The notes under the pieces are model-generated. The model was not told the DNA's origin. It saw only the letters and a list, made by a program, of their open reading frames with translations, and did not search any database. The translations under genes and the position numbers were made by a program. From positions 1,426,001 through 1,490,000 of the forward strand of contig NZ_BKZW01000002.1 in assembly GCF_008974265.1 (NCBI RefSeq): a DNA stretch of 64,000 bases. Direction: 5' to 3'. Shown here piece after piece: positions 61,707 to 64,000 of the stretch. The stretch comes from Dictyobacter vulcani. Its GTDB lineage: Bacteria; Chloroflexota; Ktedonobacteria; Ktedonobacterales; Ktedonobacteraceae. How positions within the stretch are numbered: the first letter of the stretch is position 1; each line of letters begins with the position of its first letter.

Positions 61707-63476
61707 TCATGGACTATCCATGAGGGCAGGCATGGTTGTGATTATAGGTTTGAGCTTGCGCTGTAAGTCGTGCATCGTGTTATGCCGGGTAGGTATGGTT
61801 GATAAAACCAAATGTGTGACTCCTGGCTCCTGCTCGGCATCAAAGGTTTCCCATTGTGCCTTCTGGGCCGCATAGAGTTCTGGGCGACCATCGGACGCGT
61901 TAACCACAGCGGATTGCTGATCAGTTGGCTCACCAGAGATCCGGGCCTGCCAGCGTTGAGCCAGTCGCTGTAAGGAGATCTCACGTGGACACATACATTC
62001 GATGAAGATGACGCGGGCGCCATGCTGGATTGCCGCCTGAGCAATATTCTGGCGTTCGGCGCGCCGCGAAAAGGTGCCATCTACAATAACCGAGTAACCT
62101 TGCTCCAGATATGCCTGTGCCCGGTTGTTCAGGGCGGCATAGGTGCGTCTGGTCCAGGAGGGATCGTAAATACCAGCGCCGAACTGTTCAGGCTGTGGCT
62201 GTGCTGGATGCACGTGTGTGAGCTGTTTGCGAATGCTATCGGTTGAGAGCAGTCGATAGGCATATGCTTCCTGCAATCCCTGAGCGATGGAGCTTTTGCC
62301 GCTCCCCATGATTCCTCCAATCATGATCAGGAGTGGCTGCGGCGACCATCTGCTATAGGCGAGCGCTAATGTGAAGAGCGTGCTGGCATCCTGGCTGGCC
62401 TGTGCGCGCTGGGCAGGATTCACCTCTGGATCGTCCAGCAGGAACGAGGTAACTTTCCCGCGTACGCAGGCGCGATAGCAGGCATAGAACGGAAGAAGCT
62501 TGCTGAGTCCTGTGTCTCCAGTCTCGGCGATATATTGCGTCAGAAAGATCGCTGCCAGATCGGGACGCTGGGCCGCATCTAGCTCCATACATAGGAAGGC
62601 GACCTCACTGGCGACATCACCAAAGCGGATCCGCTCGTTGAACTCGATGCGGTCAAGCAAGATAATGCGTTTCAGGATTGGCTGGCCCTCTTCAGGCAAA
62701 ACATACACGTGTTGTAGCCGCAGATCCCCATGGCAGTCCCGAATATGCTTATGCTGCACGCGCTGAAGGAACAATGCTTTTTCGTGTCTGAGAAACTGAG
62801 AAACATAGTCTTGCAGGGCGGTATAGGCCTGGCGCGAAATCGTGCGACCAATATATGGATGCATCTGGCGAAAATTCTCATCCCAGTTTTCGCGGATCAC
62901 CTCCATACTCCCCGCCTGTGCAATGTGTTCATTGGTTGGTGTGTTGGTATGGAATTGCGCGACCATGTGGGCCACCTCTGCCATTAACGCGGGCGTGACC
63001 TTACCTGCATCCAGCAGCGCATGCAGTGTGGCACTTTCCGGTAAACGGCGCATGACGACCGCATAATCGATCACGGTATCCAGTTCGTTTATACGGCCAG
63101 GGGCAGGCTCACATGTGGGAGCAAAGGTATGGCCAAAGGATATCCTCCCATCAAAGGTCTGAATGACTGGAGCCACCCCCAGATAGATGCCAGGAGCCAG
63201 TGGAGTGTTTAAGGCGACCTCCAACTGGCAGAAGTGACGACGTAGTTCAAGCGTCGAGTAGTCAAAAAAGCCAAAGTTGCGTGGCTTTTTCAGCTTATAG
63301 ACATAGTCAGGCGTGATCACGACCGCCGAGGCATGCGTCTGGATCAGATAGGGATCTTCCCCTTTTTCATATGTAAAAGGAAAAGCTTGCCGCTGGAGTA
63401 ATGCTTGTAGCATACAGGCAAAGACATACTCTGTCGCTTGCTCTGTATGCCTGTGGATCGAAGAATGGCCTGGCAT
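61707..63476 (-). CDS. Bifunctional APH-like phosphotransferase and AAA P-loop kinase
   Basis: 589 residues. The first about 370 residues have the aminoglycoside-phosphotransferase fold: VYKLKKPRNFGFFDYST, catalytic loop CHGDLRLQHVYVLP and LLDRIEFNERIRFGDVASEVAFL. From about residue 400 a P-loop kinase begins: LLIMIGGIMGSGKSSIAQGL (Walker A), STDSIRKQL and VIVDGTFSRRAERQNIA. The same architecture occurs in mycobacterial Rv2004c of the dormancy regulon, whose substrate is not established. It sits among stress genes, probably with the stress gene downstream. Confidence 0.92.
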   Translation of the reverse strand: MPGHSSIHRHTEQATEYVFACMLQALLQRQAFPFTYEKGEDPYLIQTHASAVVITPDYVYKLKKPRNFGFFDYSTLELRRHFCQLEVALNTPLAPGIYLGVAPVIQTFDGRISFGHTFAPTCEPAPGRINELDTVIDYAVVMRRLPESATLHALLDAGKVTPALMAEVAHMVAQFHTNTPTNEHIAQAGSMEVIRENWDENFRQMHPYIGRTISRQAYTALQDYVSQFLRHEKALFLQRVQHKHIRDCHGDLRLQHVYVLPEEGQPILKRIILLDRIEFNERIRFGDVASEVAFLCMELDAAQRPDLAAIFLTQYIAETGDTGLSKLLPFYACYRACVRGKVTSFLLDDPEVNPAQRAQASQDASTLFTLALAYSRWSPQPLLIMIGGIMGSGKSSIAQGLQEAYAYRLLSTDSIRKQLTHVHPAQPQPEQFGAGIYDPSWTRRTYAALNNRAQAYLEQGYSVIVDGTFSRRAERQNIAQAAIQHGARVIFIECMCPREISLQRLAQRWQARISGEPTDQQSAVVNASDGRPELYAAQKAQWETFDAEQEPGVTHLVLSTIPTRHNTMHDLQRKLKPIITTMPALMDSP

Positions 63477-63524
63477 AACGTTTTCCTTTCATCTCTTTAT
63501 ACTGCCGCAATCCTGAGTCCTGTT

Positions 63525-64000
63525 TTATGTAGGGAGCTGTTCGACTTTTGTCTGGACCGTGCCGGCTTGCGTCTGACTGACGCCTGTATGCACGACAAAC
63601 ATCGGTTGCTTTGTGGTATCCAGGACGCGTTCAGTGATACTACCCAGAGCCCAATGTTCGAGACCACTACGGCCATGGGTCGCCAGCGCCAGCATGTCGA
63701 TATGATCGGTATCCTGTATTTTTCCTGGCATTACATCCGCATCCTTTGCGACCTCAACCAGGGTTCCCGCCACATCCTCATGCACCAGGACCGTGGTGCT
63801 CACGTGCAGGTTGCGGTACATCGGATGGTTGGTCAGGATATCCTTTTTCACTTCTTCCAGGTAGAGATGTGTATCGGCGATGATGCGTTCTCGGGCCTCG
63901 GCGATAGCCAGGTGGGTTGTAATACGGACGTGTTTTTCTGGAAATGGTAATACCTCGACCAGGTGGAGCGTGGCCGTTTCAGGAGCCGCGAGAGCCGTTC
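63525..64000 (-). CDS. Universal stress protein (N-terminal part beyond window)
   Basis: The open frame enters from the right edge (TALAAPETATLHLVEVLPFPEKH) and ends at 63525. It covers most of a second UspA domain with the intact nucleotide motif THGRSGLEHWALGSI, then a Gln/Thr-rich tail. Upstream sequence is outside the window. It is 48 bases from the APH-AAA gene on the same strand and probably heads that operon. Confidence 0.9.
   Translation of the reverse strand, partial: TALAAPETATLHLVEVLPFPEKHVRITTHLAIAEARERIIADTHLYLEEVKKDILTNHPMYRNLHVSTTVLVHEDVAGTLVEVAKDADVMPGKIQDTDHIDMLALATHGRSGLEHWALGSITERVLDTTKQPMFVVHTGVSQTQAGTVQTKVEQLPT

Noticed and set aside
1-64000. CRISPR arrays, tRNA and rRNA genes
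   Set aside because: No regularly spaced repeat-spacer series and no cloverleaf or rRNA sequence was recognised by eye.

Overview
The window looks like a chromosomal segment from a Ktedonobacteria-type Chloroflexota. The grounds are a Ser/Thr kinase with WD40 repeats, many tandem-domain universal stress proteins, an F420-type oxidoreductase, group II intron and IS4-family elements, abundant palindromic intergenic repeats and roughly 50% GC. This assignment is inferred from gene content only. No rRNA, tRNA or CRISPR array was seen.

Layout. 1-7.6 kb: a partial WD40 kinase, a pentapeptide-repeat protein with small partners, an Asn-rich secreted protein next to a 133-bp MITE with a 9-bp target duplication, a frameshifted PPOX gene, a substrate-binding-like protein behind a 60-bp perfect palindrome, and an F420-type oxidoreductase. 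7.66-9.53 kb: a complete IS4-family element. 9.8-11 kb: a 61-aa peptide gene overlapping a ComQ-like prenyl synthase. 11.05-14.02 kb: a Fic/Doc gene split inside its catalytic motif by a group II intron. 14-19.5 kb: a Tes-like radical SAM enzyme, two methyltransferases, a CDP-alcohol phosphatidyltransferase and membrane proteins, plausibly a membrane-lipid cluster. 19.5-26 kb: an orphan anti-sigma factor, thioredoxin, arylamine N-acetyltransferase, type II thioesterase and hypotheticals. 26.5-31.9 kb: a P450 with its own reductase and ferredoxin, divergent from a TetR regulator and a carotenoid oxygenase.

32-64 kb is a stress or dormancy island. It holds ten tandem UspA proteins, Hsp20, cytochrome bd oxidase, a nitroreductase, a zinc alcohol dehydrogenase, DoxX, PPOX and TraR/DksA-like proteins, an M50-CBS protease, an APH-AAA kinase, a two-component system and a large GAF/PAS histidine kinase. 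The content resembles the mycobacterial DosR regulon.

The main new observation is a shared promoter architecture in that island. At least 14 promoters carry TGTGAT-like hexamers in tandem with 11-bp spacing, always reading in the direction of the gene. Most have two such pairs 31-33 bp apart, followed by a TAnnnT -10 element 58-60 bp from the first hexamer. Seven pairs are exact TGTGAT-N5-TGTGAT. None was found in the first 32 kb. This predicts a local regulon run by a protein that binds 11-bp direct repeats, such as an OmpR/PhoB-type response regulator; one is encoded at 37379-38101.

Five genes carry an apparent single-base deletion, two or three of them in G or C runs. This may reflect assembly error rather than gene decay.
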